Source: Deinococcus sp. (lineage in GTDB: Bacteria; Deinococcota; Deinococci; Deinococcales; Deinococcaceae). From it: a stretch of 18,051 nt of DNA. How positions within the stretch are numbered: position 1 is the stretch's first letter; every line of letters starts with the position of its first letter. The notes beneath the pieces are model-generated. The model was not told where the DNA came from, made no database searches, and was given only the letters and a program-made list of their open reading frames with translations. Where the stretch lies: positions 1 to 18,051 of the forward strand of contig NZ_JAGLBG010000052.1 of assembly GCF_018260405.1 (NCBI RefSeq). The letters run 5' to 3'. Both the position numbers and the translations under genes were made by a program. Shown piece by piece: positions 1 through 8,174 of this stretch.

Positions 1-77
1 TCTGCTCCAGCGATTGTGCGCCTGATGAAGAGGGCAGCATGGATACTCCGACGATATGGGCCTCAGACAGCCTCTTA
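1..77. repeat. 77-bp terminal inverted repeat, left copy (probable IS end at contig edge)
   Basis: This stretch is an exact reverse complement of 17975-18051. Read outward on the minus strand it begins TAAGAGGCTGTCTGAGG and runs off the window. Identity stops abruptly at base 78 (C here, the equivalent of T in the other copy). Both edges of the window thus enter the same repeat through the same end, so at least two inverted copies flank this segment in the genome. The outer edge resembles an IS terminus next to a TA/TAA target, but no transposase is visible. A length of exactly 77 is also what an assembler using 77-base k-mers leaves at a graph branch. Confidence 0.8.
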
Positions 78-321
78 CAGGAGCCGGGCGTGGGTTCTTT
101 TCGTTCAGAGCGCTTTTCATGCTGCGCCTGGCGGGAGGGCAGGTCGCCAACATTCGGGCCACTGCTCCAGCCAGTGCTCCGGCGGACGACTGAAATGTAA
201 GCCGCCGTCGTGACCGATTTTGCCCGCAGCCCGCAGTACACCTTCAGTGCGCCCGCCTGGACTGCCGGGGGGCGCTGAGCGCGTGGTGCTTACGCCGTAG
301 TCTCCACAGCTGTGGTCATCT
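78..321. other. region downstream of the permease operon, no recognised gene
   Basis: Two bases after the dppC-like stop there is a minus-strand ATG (317-319) that would start a coupled gene, but it reads only nine codons before TAA at 290-292. The 12-bp perfect palindrome CCACAGCTGTGG (304-315) overlaps this point. Another minus-strand ATG at 118-120 opens 15 codons that run straight into the edge repeat. It could be the start of a further transporter gene cut by an insertion, but it is too short to identify. No terminator with a T-tract is visible. Confidence 0.4.
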
Positions 322-1188
322 TTACCGCCGTGGGTCAAATACGTCGCGCAGGCCGTCTCCCAGCAGGTTAAAGGCCAGCACGGTCAGTAAAATGGCGAGG
401 GCCGGGGCACTCGAAGCCCACGGCGCCTGCGTGATGTAATTGCGCGTCTCGGAAACGATAGCGCCCCATTCTGGCGTCGGCGGTTGCGCCCCAAAGCCGA
501 TGAAGCCCAGTCCGGCGGCGGTCAGGATGGCGCTGCCCACGTCGAAACTGCCCTGTACCAGCAGCGGCGCGAGCGTGTTGGGAAGCAGGTGACGCAGCGC
601 GATACGGGCCTGTGAGCTGCCCAGCGCCCGCGAGGCTTCCACGAATTCGCGCTCACGCAGCGCCAGCACCTGCGCCCGTACCAGCCGCGCGTACGTGGGC
701 CACGAGACCAACGCCACCGCGATCATCACGTTACGCAGGTTCGGACCCAGCGCCGCCGAGATCGCCATAGCCAGAATCAGGCTGGGAAAAGCCAGGAAAA
801 TGTCGGTGACGCGCATAATCGCTTCATCCCACCAGCCGCCGCGCAGCCCGGCGAGCAGGCCGACCAGCGAGCCGACGAGCAGCGACGAGAGCATGACCCC
901 CACGCCTAGCCCCAGCGAAATGCGCCCGCCCTGCAACACGCGGGCCAGCACGTCACGTCCAAGTTGGTCCGTGCCCAGCAGGTGAGCCGTGGAAGGCGGA
1001 GCCAGCCGGATAGCGAGTTCCTGACTGGTGGCGCTGCCTAAAAAGAGCGGCCCCAACAGCGCAGATACGAGCAGCACAATCAGCAGCACCAGCCCCAGCA
1101 TGGCCCCACTGTTGCGCCGGAACCTGCGCCAGGTCACTGATGGAACGCGCCCGGCCGCTTGAACGGTCGGGGTGGTCTGGGTAGTCAT
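322..1188 (-). CDS. ABC dipeptide/oligopeptide importer permease, DppC/OppC type
   Basis: This is one of the two inner-membrane channel subunits of a peptide-type (or nickel/opine-type) ABC importer, 288 aa. A single N-terminal helix (about residues 29-48) precedes the family signature LGTDQLGRDVLARVLQGG. The BPD_transp_1 domain follows, with the cytoplasmic EAA loop EFVEASRALGSS...LRHLLPN that contacts the ATPase. The start is placed at the ATG at 1186-1188 rather than at upstream in-frame codons because this ATG overlaps the dppB-like stop as ATGA, the usual arrangement for coupled translation in these operons. Length and motifs are normal for the family. Substrate cannot be told from sequence. 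No nucleotide-binding subunit follows before the window edge, so the ATPases are either beyond the edge or encoded elsewhere. Confidence 0.93.
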   Translation of the reverse strand: MTTQTTPTVQAAGRVPSVTWRRFRRNSGAMLGLVLLIVLLVSALLGPLFLGSATSQELAIRLAPPSTAHLLGTDQLGRDVLARVLQGGRISLGLGVGVMLSSLLVGSLVGLLAGLRGGWWDEAIMRVTDIFLAFPSLILAMAISAALGPNLRNVMIAVALVSWPTYARLVRAQVLALREREFVEASRALGSSQARIALRHLLPNTLAPLLVQGSFDVGSAILTAAGLGFIGFGAQPPTPEWGAIVSETRNYITQAPWASSAPALAILLTVLAFNLLGDGLRDVFDPRR

Positions 1189-2192
1189 GAGTAACTGATC
1201 CTCGGGTCGAAGAAGGCGTAGGCAAGGTCCACCAGCAGGTTCACCAGCGAGTAGGCCAGCCCCGCGACCAGCGTAACGCCCATCACCGCCGGAAAATCCA
1301 GGCTGACCGCCGAAGTCGTGGCGTAGCCGCCGATGCCCGGCCACGAGAAGATGGTTTCGGTCAGCACCGCCCCAGTGAGCAGGCCGCCAAACAGGCTACC
1401 CAGCACGGTCAGAATCGGTAGAGCGGCGTTCCGCATGGCATGTTTGCCGATCACGCGGGCCTGGCCCATTCCCTTGGCGCGGGCAGTACGGATGTAGTCC
1501 TGCGACAGCACCTCCAGCAGGGCCGAGCGGGTCATGCGGGTGAGCAATGCCGCCGAGTACGCTCCCAGAACCAGCCCCGGCAAGATGAGGTGCCGCAGGG
1601 CGTCCACGAATACGGCTTGGTCACCGGCCAGCAGCGCGTCTACCGTGACCAGTCCGGTTCTGATGGGGGGCGGCAGACTGTAGGAATCGAGCCTCCCCGG
1701 ACCCGGCAGCCAGCCCAGGCGCTCGTGAAACAGGTTCAGTGCCAGAATCGCCAGCCAGTAGACCGGCGTAGCCCCACCCAGCAGCGCGAAGATGCGGGCC
1801 AGCAGGTCGGGCCAGCGCCCATGCTTCAGCGCCGCGACAATCCCCAGTGGCAGGCCGATCAATACCGCGAAAACCACCGCAACCAGGGTAATTTCCAGCG
1901 TGGCCGGAAAAAACTGCTTGAGGTCCGCTGTGATACTGCTCTGGGTTCGCAGCGACTTACCCAGGTCGCCGTGGGCCAGCGCCTGCATATACAGGCCGTA
2001 CTGTACTGGCAGCGGGCGGTCTAGGCCGTTGGCATGCCGGAACTGCTCGATCTGCTCTTGACGGACATTGTTGCCCAGCACGGCGGCAGCTGGGTCGGCA
2101 GGCAACATATGCGAGATCAGAAAAGCTGCCAGCGTCACGCCCCAAAGTACGAACACCATCAGGCCCAGACGTTTGAGAAGGTAAACCAGCAA
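1185..2192 (-). CDS. ABC dipeptide/oligopeptide importer permease, DppB/OppB type
   Basis: Inner-membrane channel subunit partnering the DppC-like protein, 335 aa. The N-terminal helix (MLVYLLKRLGLMVFVLWGVT) and the PADPAAAVLG region are typical of DppB. Several membrane segments follow, and the EAA loop DYIRTARAKGMGQARVIGKH is at about residues 232-251. The start is TTG, chosen because an AAGGAG ribosome-binding site (2199-2204) lies six bases upstream and the next Met is internal to the first helix. The 3' end overlaps the next permease by 4 bp. The binding-protein gene is 81 bp upstream, with a strong stem-loop in that gap. Family assignment is firm; substrate is unknown. Confidence 0.93.
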   Translation of the reverse strand: MLVYLLKRLGLMVFVLWGVTLAAFLISHMLPADPAAAVLGNNVRQEQIEQFRHANGLDRPLPVQYGLYMQALAHGDLGKSLRTQSSITADLKQFFPATLEITLVAVVFAVLIGLPLGIVAALKHGRWPDLLARIFALLGGATPVYWLAILALNLFHERLGWLPGPGRLDSYSLPPPIRTGLVTVDALLAGDQAVFVDALRHLILPGLVLGAYSAALLTRMTRSALLEVLSQDYIRTARAKGMGQARVIGKHAMRNAALPILTVLGSLFGGLLTGAVLTETIFSWPGIGGYATTSAVSLDFPAVMGVTLVAGLAYSLVNLLVDLAYAFFDPRISYS

Positions 2193-2198
2193 CGGAAA

Positions 2199-2204
2199 CT
2201 CCTT
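2199..2204 (-). promoter_or_regulatory. ribosome-binding site fixing a TTG start
   Basis: On the minus strand this reads AAGGAG, six bases before TTG 2190-2192. It is the reason for accepting TTG as the start of the DppB-like permease. Confidence 0.75.
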
Positions 2205-2223
2205 TTATACACAGCATACAAAG

Positions 2224-2257
2224 TGGCCCGGCAACCGGAATCCGGCGGGCCGGGCCA
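2224..2257 (-). promoter_or_regulatory. intercistronic stem-loop between binding protein and permeases
   Basis: TGGCCCGGC (2224-2232) pairs perfectly with GCCGGGCCA (2249-2257) around a 16-base loop that itself contains CCGG/CCGG pairing. There is no U-tract, so it is unlikely to be a full terminator. Stem-loops at this position in binding-protein operons commonly stabilise the upstream message or attenuate transcription, giving excess binding protein over permease. That role is inferred here. Confidence 0.6.
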
Positions 2258-2273
2258 TCAGCTGCCTGCAGGT

Positions 2274-3866
2274 TTACTTCTTGCTCACTCTCTCAAGCTG
2301 CACGTCGCCGTTCGCGTTACGCAAGAAGCCAGTGACATTGGCAGCGGTCACGATGGGTTTGGCAGGTTGATACAAGATAGCGAAGGGGCCTTCCTTGACC
2401 ATCAGCGCGGTGAGCTGGTTGTACAGGTTCAGGCGCTTGGTCGGGTTAGTCTCGATGGCGGCGGCCTGCGCCAGTTGGCTGGCCTGCTCGTTTTGCCAGC
2501 CGTTGCGCCACGCCAATGACTTGGCGTTGTAGTCGCTCAACGGGGTGCCGTTGCCGTCAGCGTCGGGGTAGTCGGGACTCCAGGCAACCTGAATCAGCGG
2601 GGCTTTCTGGGCACGGTAGGTGGTTAGCAGTTCGGCGTTGACCATCTGCTTGATGTTGGCCTTGATACCGATCTTGGCGAGGTCCGACTGAATCTTGGCC
2701 GCGAGGTCCTGGCAAGGCACTCCGCCCGCACACGAGCCGGTGCTGACCAGGAAATCCACGCTGAAGCCGTCGGGTTTGCCCGCCGCCTTGAGCAGCGCCT
2801 TGGCCTTAGCGACGTCATGCGGGTAACTGATCTTGGGATTCGACCCGGCCAGCCCGAGCGGGATGATGGTCTGGGTTTTGCGGCCCAGGCCCTGCAACAG
2901 GCTGTTGATGATGCCGTCCTGGTCGATGGCGTAGCGCACCGCTTCACGCACGCGGGCGTCCTCGAAGGGCATCCCCTTGGCCGAGTTCATGCCCAGGTAC
3001 GCCAGCTGGAAGGTGTCGGTCTTGAGCGCCTTGAGCTTGGGGTTCGTCTGGGCAGCCTTGAAGGCGTCGGGGGTGTAATCCCAGGCCACGTCGATTTCGC
3101 CAGAGTTCAGCGCGGTCTGCTGGGCGGCGGCTTCCTGCATGTAGCGCAGAATCACGCGCTTGATGTTGGGCGAGCGCCGGAAGGCGTTAGGGTTGGCGTC
3201 CAGCGCGACCTGAGCGCTGCGGTCCCAGCGGTTGAGCACGAAAGGGCCGGTGCCCGCCGAGTGGTCCTTGAGCCACGCGCTGCCGAAGTCGCCGCTTTGC
3301 TCATGTGCCTTGGCCTCGGTGCTGTCGATGATGCCGCCCACATTGAAGGTCAGCAGCGCCAGCACGATGTTAGGGTTGGCAGTCTTGGGCAAGTTCATCA
3401 CGACTGTCTTGGCGTCGGGGGCTGTTACCGAGCCGACTTTCACGTTCGCTACATCGGTCAGCAGAAAGCTTGAGGGCGTCTTAAGCTGGATAACGCGGTT
3501 CATGCTGTACACCACGTCGGCGGACGTTACAGGGCGGCCCGTGCTGAACTTGGCGTCACGCAGCTTGAAGGTGATGCGCGAACCATCCGCCGTCTTGTCG
3601 ATCTTCCAGCTGCTGGCTATCCGGGGTTTCAGGGTTTTGAGGTTATTGCCGTCGTAGGCGACCAGGGTGTCATAGAGGTTGCCGGTAATCAGCGACCCCG
3701 AGAACTCGTAGGACACGCCGGGATCCAGCGTAATCAGGTCGTTGAAGTCCCCGCCGATCACCAGAGTGTTCTGCTTCTGTGCGGCGGCCAGTCCGCTGCC
3801 CAGCGCGAGGGTACACAGCAGGGCCTTGGGCAGGCGGCCTAATTTCGTCAGTCTATGAGTCGTCAT
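2274..3866 (-). CDS. ABC importer peptide-type solute-binding protein (SBP_bac_5 family)
   Basis: Secreted receptor that captures peptides or similar solutes and delivers them to the DppB/DppC-like permeases, 530 aa. The N-terminus is a signal peptide: Arg/Lys-rich start, hydrophobic core LLCTLALGSGL, probable cleavage after the AAA near residue 29. No lipobox cysteine is seen, so it may be released or held in another way. The mature part carries family features: TLDPGVSYEFSGSLITGNLYDTLV early on, LKPRIASSW, KTADGSRITFKLRDAKFSTGRPVTSADVVYS and VREAVRYAIDQDGI. Length is normal. The ATG at 3864-3866 follows AAGGAG with a suitable gap. It is the first gene of the operon, with 321 bp of upstream sequence for its promoter. 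Ligand specificity cannot be predicted. Confidence 0.93.
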   Translation of the reverse strand: MTTHRLTKLGRLPKALLCTLALGSGLAAAQKQNTLVIGGDFNDLITLDPGVSYEFSGSLITGNLYDTLVAYDGNNLKTLKPRIASSWKIDKTADGSRITFKLRDAKFSTGRPVTSADVVYSMNRVIQLKTPSSFLLTDVANVKVGSVTAPDAKTVVMNLPKTANPNIVLALLTFNVGGIIDSTEAKAHEQSGDFGSAWLKDHSAGTGPFVLNRWDRSAQVALDANPNAFRRSPNIKRVILRYMQEAAAQQTALNSGEIDVAWDYTPDAFKAAQTNPKLKALKTDTFQLAYLGMNSAKGMPFEDARVREAVRYAIDQDGIINSLLQGLGRKTQTIIPLGLAGSNPKISYPHDVAKAKALLKAAGKPDGFSVDFLVSTGSCAGGVPCQDLAAKIQSDLAKIGIKANIKQMVNAELLTTYRAQKAPLIQVAWSPDYPDADGNGTPLSDYNAKSLAWRNGWQNEQASQLAQAAAIETNPTKRLNLYNQLTALMVKEGPFAILYQPAKPIVTAANVTGFLRNANGDVQLERVSKK

Positions 3867-4187
3867 GTAATCTCCTTGTCGGCACAGATCCTAGTCGTTC
3901 TGATCGGGTATGAGGTACGTAACGGGAAGATATTTATATAAGGTAGCACGCTCTGAGAATGCAGGCAGATTGCGGGGTCGAGCCGACTTGTCCGTAGAAC
4001 TCTTGCAAAAGTCGCCCAGTTATTCTCATTAGGTTTGCTCGCACGCGCCCTGCTAGGCGAAAGCGGGAACTCGGGGCGGCCCGACCCCTACCTTCGCAAG
4101 AGGTCTACCGGTTCGGACAGGTTTAAAACCTTAATTCTGCAAAGTACGACTAGCACAAAGTATATTGAGCGGAACCCGTATTAGCTG
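3867..4187. other. 321-bp intergenic region between the acyl-CoA ligase stop and the importer operon
   Basis: No plausible gene is seen. The part nearest the binding-protein gene is locally A+T-rich (TTATATAAATATC on the minus strand, about 3933-3945) and is the best candidate for the operon's -10 region, but no convincing -35 accompanies it. A direct repeat AAAGTA occurs about ten bases apart near 4140-4161. No clear terminator for the ligase is visible. Confidence 0.4.
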
Positions 4188-5840
4188 TCATTGCGGCCTA
4201 GCCTGCACTGCGGCGCGGGCCTGTTCCTGCAATTGGCGCCACGCCACCTTGCCAGTGGGGCTACGCGGCAGGCTATCTACAAACTGATACTCACGCGGCA
4301 CCTTGTACGACGCCATCTGGGTTCTGGCCCACTGCTCGATGTCCTCGCCGGTCAGCTGGTGGCCGGGCTTGACGATGATCAGGGCGCGGGCACGTTCGCC
4401 GCTGCGCTCGTCAGGCACGGCGATCACGCAGGCTTCCTGAATGGCGGGGTGAGCGTGCAGCTTGTTCTCGACCTCGGTGGGCCAGACCTTCAGGCCCGAC
4501 ACGTTCACCATGCGCTTGAGGCGGTCACTGAAGAAGAAAAAGCCCTCGTCGTCCATGTACCCCAGGTCGCCGGTGCGCAAAAACGATTTGCCACCGATCT
4601 CTACGAACGCCTTGGCGGTTTCCTCGGGGCGGTTCCAGTAGCCTTTCATCACCTGCGGCCCGTGAATGATGATCTCGCCGATCTCGCCGACCGGCAATTC
4701 CCGAAGGGTATCGAGGTCCACGACGCGCGAATCCACGTTGAACAATGGAATGCCCAGGCACTGGAGCTTCTGTTTGTCTGTGGGGTTGGCATGCGACTGC
4801 CCCATCGTTTCCGAGAGGCCGTAACCTTCCAGAAAGCTGATGCCGGTCTGCTCGAACAGCTTTTGCCCGATGGCCTCGGGCAGGCTGGCGCCGCCGCCGG
4901 TCATGGTGCGGATGGTCTTCATGTCGTCCGGATTGAACTTGGGCGAGGCCAGCAGGTCAATGAGCATGGTGGGCGTGTTCGTCCAGATGGTCATCTTGTG
5001 TTCGCGCATCAGTTCACGCGCTCCGTCACGGTCCCAGCGCGACATCACTACCATCTTGGCCGCGCCCATGATCGGCACCAGCAGGCTGTTCATAAAGCCG
5101 GTGACATGGAAAAACGGCATGCATGACAACACCACGTCCTCGGGGTTGGTCTCGCCCCACACGGTGGCCCCAAAAACATTGGCCTGCACGCTGCTGTGGG
5201 TGTGTATACAGCCCTTGGGCAGGCCGGTGGTGCCGCTGGTGTAGGGCATCACGCACAGGTCGTCGCCGGTCACGTCAGCCGCCGGGGCGGGTTTGGCCTG
5301 GAGGGCGTCTTCCAGGGTAATGTCGCCTTGCTGGAGGGCCGGAGACACGTCCATGCCGTCGGGAATCGGAATGCCCGAGGTCTCGCGGTCGGTGCCTAGC
5401 ATGACGTTGGCGACCACCGCGTGCCCTAGCCCCCCGGCCTTGGCCTTCTCGTACAGTTCGCCCCCCACAATGCCCACCCGAATTCCGGCGTCTTGCAAAA
5501 AGAACCCGAATTCTTTGGCCTGAAGCATGGGGGCCAGCGGAATGACCACCGCGCCCAGCTGCCAGCAGGCGTGCGCGGCGACGGCCCAGGCGGGGCTGTT
5601 TTGCATCCACAGGGCGATGCGGTCTCCCTTTTTCACGCCCTGTGAGGCGAGGTGCCCGGCGAGGCGCTCGGCCTGCTCGCGCAGTTCGCGGTAGCTCAGG
5701 CTGCGCCCGTAGAACCAGATGGCCGTTTTCAGCGGAAAGCGCTCGGCACTGACGCGCAGGTTATGCATCACGCCGGTGCTGGGCAGGGTCAGCGAGCGGG
5801 GTTTGTTGGCGGGCCAGTAACGCTGGGCAGGTTGGGTCAT
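4188..5840 (-). CDS. AMP-dependent long-chain acyl-CoA ligase (FadD-like)
   Basis: Activates a carboxylic acid, probably a fatty acid, to its acyl-CoA via an acyl-adenylate; cytoplasmic or membrane-associated. The 550-aa protein has all adenylate-forming motifs: P-loop YTSGTTGLPKG (about 200-210), EGYGLSE (about 338-344), RTGDLGY (about 422-428), the DRLKRMVNVSG hinge, and the catalytic lysine in PRSPTGK (about 531). The start is the ATG at 5838-5840 because GGAGGA (5848-5853) sits seven bases upstream; an in-frame TTG nine codons earlier lies across that site. The gene is monocistronic and divergent from a LivK-type binding protein. Three tandem 15-bp repeats lie in its leader or promoter. 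Chain-length specificity is not deducible; a medium-chain or aryl ligase is possible. Confidence 0.92.
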   Translation of the reverse strand: MTQPAQRYWPANKPRSLTLPSTGVMHNLRVSAERFPLKTAIWFYGRSLSYRELREQAERLAGHLASQGVKKGDRIALWMQNSPAWAVAAHACWQLGAVVIPLAPMLQAKEFGFFLQDAGIRVGIVGGELYEKAKAGGLGHAVVANVMLGTDRETSGIPIPDGMDVSPALQQGDITLEDALQAKPAPAADVTGDDLCVMPYTSGTTGLPKGCIHTHSSVQANVFGATVWGETNPEDVVLSCMPFFHVTGFMNSLLVPIMGAAKMVVMSRWDRDGARELMREHKMTIWTNTPTMLIDLLASPKFNPDDMKTIRTMTGGGASLPEAIGQKLFEQTGISFLEGYGLSETMGQSHANPTDKQKLQCLGIPLFNVDSRVVDLDTLRELPVGEIGEIIIHGPQVMKGYWNRPEETAKAFVEIGGKSFLRTGDLGYMDDEGFFFFSDRLKRMVNVSGLKVWPTEVENKLHAHPAIQEACVIAVPDERSGERARALIIVKPGHQLTGEDIEQWARTQMASYKVPREYQFVDSLPRSPTGKVAWRQLQEQARAAVQARPQ

Positions 5841-5888
5841 GCGGAAATCCTCCGGGAGCTGGGACAAACGGCTGCGGGCACCTGGCCC

Positions 5889-5933
5889 GGCAGCAGTGAA
5901 CGGGGCAGTAATGAACAGGGCAGCAGTGAACGG
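5889..5933. repeat. three tandem 15-bp repeats in the acyl-CoA ligase upstream region
   Basis: The unit GGCAGCAGTGAACGG occurs at 5889-5903 and again, identically, at 5919-5933. A diverged middle copy GGCAGTAATGAACAG (3 of 15 changed) is at 5904-5918. The array lies 49-93 bases upstream of the ligase ATG. Tandem sites at this place could bind a regulator or lie in the 5' leader. Function is not shown by the sequence. Confidence 0.7.
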
Positions 5934-5996
5934 CTTAAATTTGGTCGCCTTAGTTTAGCAACAGTTCGGACAGTTTCGTAACTCAGATTAGAAAGG

Positions 5997-6121
5997 TCTG
6001 AAATAAGCCGTCTGGAACGTATTCCGTGTTACCCCCGTTTTGCGTTGCGAACGGACTTTGCGGTGTGGAGCTGCAGGCGGTGGCCTTCCCGACTGTGGCG
6101 GAGTGGGGCGGCAGTCCGTAT
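5997..6121. repeat. intergenic repeat copy A (Deinococcus-like small repeat)
   Basis: The first 35 bases (5997-6031) match 11353-11387 at 29 of 35 positions, with the shared core GTCTGGAACG. The last part, from CGACTGTG at 6090, matches 11597-11623. Near the end lies GCGGCAGTCCGTAT (6108-6121), the exact reverse complement of 11387-11400 in copy B. The middle differs in length (about 125 bp here, about 270 bp in B). This looks like a short non-coding repeat family with inverted ends, sitting in the divergent promoter region upstream of the LivK-type gene. Confidence 0.65.
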
Positions 6122-6224
6122 GAGCGGGCGGCCAGCCTCAGCTGGACCACAGGTGGGTCTGCTAGTATCGGGTTCGCTCCCAAATTTTAAACAGGTCTCT
6201 CCCGGAGGCCGGAGGTTTATACAC

Positions 6225-7364
<1,140 letters not shown>

Positions 7365-7441
7365 TCAGCTTCTGGGTCAAGGACTTGGCATTAGTCCTCT
7401 GACAAACGTCGCCCGGTTCCACGGTTGCAAGAAGTACGAAC

Positions 7442-7479
7442 AAAAAGCGGGGCTGGGAATTCAATGTCCTGGCCCCGCT
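7442..7479 (-). terminator. rho-independent terminator (minus strand), possibly bidirectional
   Basis: AGCGGGGC (7446-7453) pairs with GCCCCGCT (7472-7479). The stem extends inward through two G-T pairs to about 13 bp with an 8-base loop. On the minus strand the stem is followed by TTTTTG, a proper U-tract, just after the stop of the 178-aa gene. It lies 80 bp beyond the LivK-type stop, so it may also end that convergent transcript. Confidence 0.8.
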
Positions 7480-7496
7480 CGACTGTTGGCGCAAGC

Positions 7497-8033
7497 TCAG
7501 TGAATCGGTTCGATTTCCGAGAGTGAAGTCGAGGCCGAGTCGATACGCTGTTGCCTCAGCTGACCAACTTCTTTGGCGTCTACGGCGTTTTGCGCCATAA
7601 CAATCGTTTGGCACAGCAGCATCATGGAACCGCTGGTGCTGGCCGGCAGCGCCCGGATGTGGTCGGGGTACAGAATAACGCCGCGCTGCCCGTCGGTCAA
7701 AATTAGGATGGCGTCGCTGACGAGCATCCCTGCGCTGTGTGGAAAAGCCCAGGCACGGGCACGACAGGCCATCAGTTCGCTGCGCCAAGCGTCCGTGTCG
7801 CCCTGGGCCGCTGGCACTGACTTGCCCGCTCCCGGCGTAGGGGCGGCATTGACCCAGTGCGTCAGCTCCTGCACCGTTTCCTGCACCAGATCGCCGTATT
7901 CGGGGCCAAGAGCGCCCAGCAGCCCCACCACCGCTTCACGCGGGGCTTTTCCGGCCTGCCAGGAGTAGATCGTTTCCAGCAGGGAACCGGAGGTTATCCC
8001 CTGTCCCGGCGCTTCGTGTGGATCGTAAGTCAT
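7497..8033 (-). CDS. hypothetical protein, 178 aa
   Basis: No family is recognised. The protein looks soluble, with no signal peptide and no membrane helix. It has an N-terminal acidic and amphipathic part (EAPGQGITSGSLLETIYSWQAGKAPREAVVGLL), a Pro/Gly-rich linker near residues 68-78, and a hydrophobic core AGMLVSDAILILTDGQRGVILYP. A helical C-terminal segment is rich in Gln and Ala. The start is the ATG at 8031-8033, eight bases after AGGAGG; a second ATG two codons upstream is too close to that site. A strong terminator follows 18 bases after the stop, supporting a real transcribed gene. It is the only gene here between MmsA and the convergent LivK-type gene. Confidence 0.7.
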   Translation of the reverse strand: MTYDPHEAPGQGITSGSLLETIYSWQAGKAPREAVVGLLGALGPEYGDLVQETVQELTHWVNAAPTPGAGKSVPAAQGDTDAWRSELMACRARAWAFPHSAGMLVSDAILILTDGQRGVILYPDHIRALPASTSGSMMLLCQTIVMAQNAVDAKEVGQLRQQRIDSASTSLSEIEPIH

Positions 8034-8114
8034 GGTCATTCCCTCCTGGCCCCATGATAGACGTTGAAGCCGAGAGGCGACAGGCGCATCAATTTCGCAG
8101 GAGGTCTGTTCGTT

Positions 8115-8160
8115 GTCTTAGAGCAGTGCTCCGAATGATGGGCACGTCATGCTCTAAGAC
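8115..8160. terminator. stem-loop downstream of MmsA
   Basis: GTCTTAGAGCA (8115-8125) and TGCTCTAAGAC (8150-8160) form a perfect 11-bp stem. GTGC/GCAC inside the loop can pair as a second short stem. It lies 14 bases beyond the mmsA stop on the minus strand. There is no U-tract, so termination may be rho-assisted or the structure may instead protect the mRNA end. Confidence 0.55.
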
Positions 8161-8174
8161 CGCAGAAGTCAGGC

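Noticed and set aside
4191..5126. Plus-strand 311-codon open frame opposite the acyl-CoA ligase
   Set aside because: Antisense shadow of an enzyme with all adenylation motifs intact; no ribosome-binding site or domain.
5889..5933. CRISPR-like array
   Set aside because: The 15-bp units are directly tandem with no spacers, and there are no cas genes.
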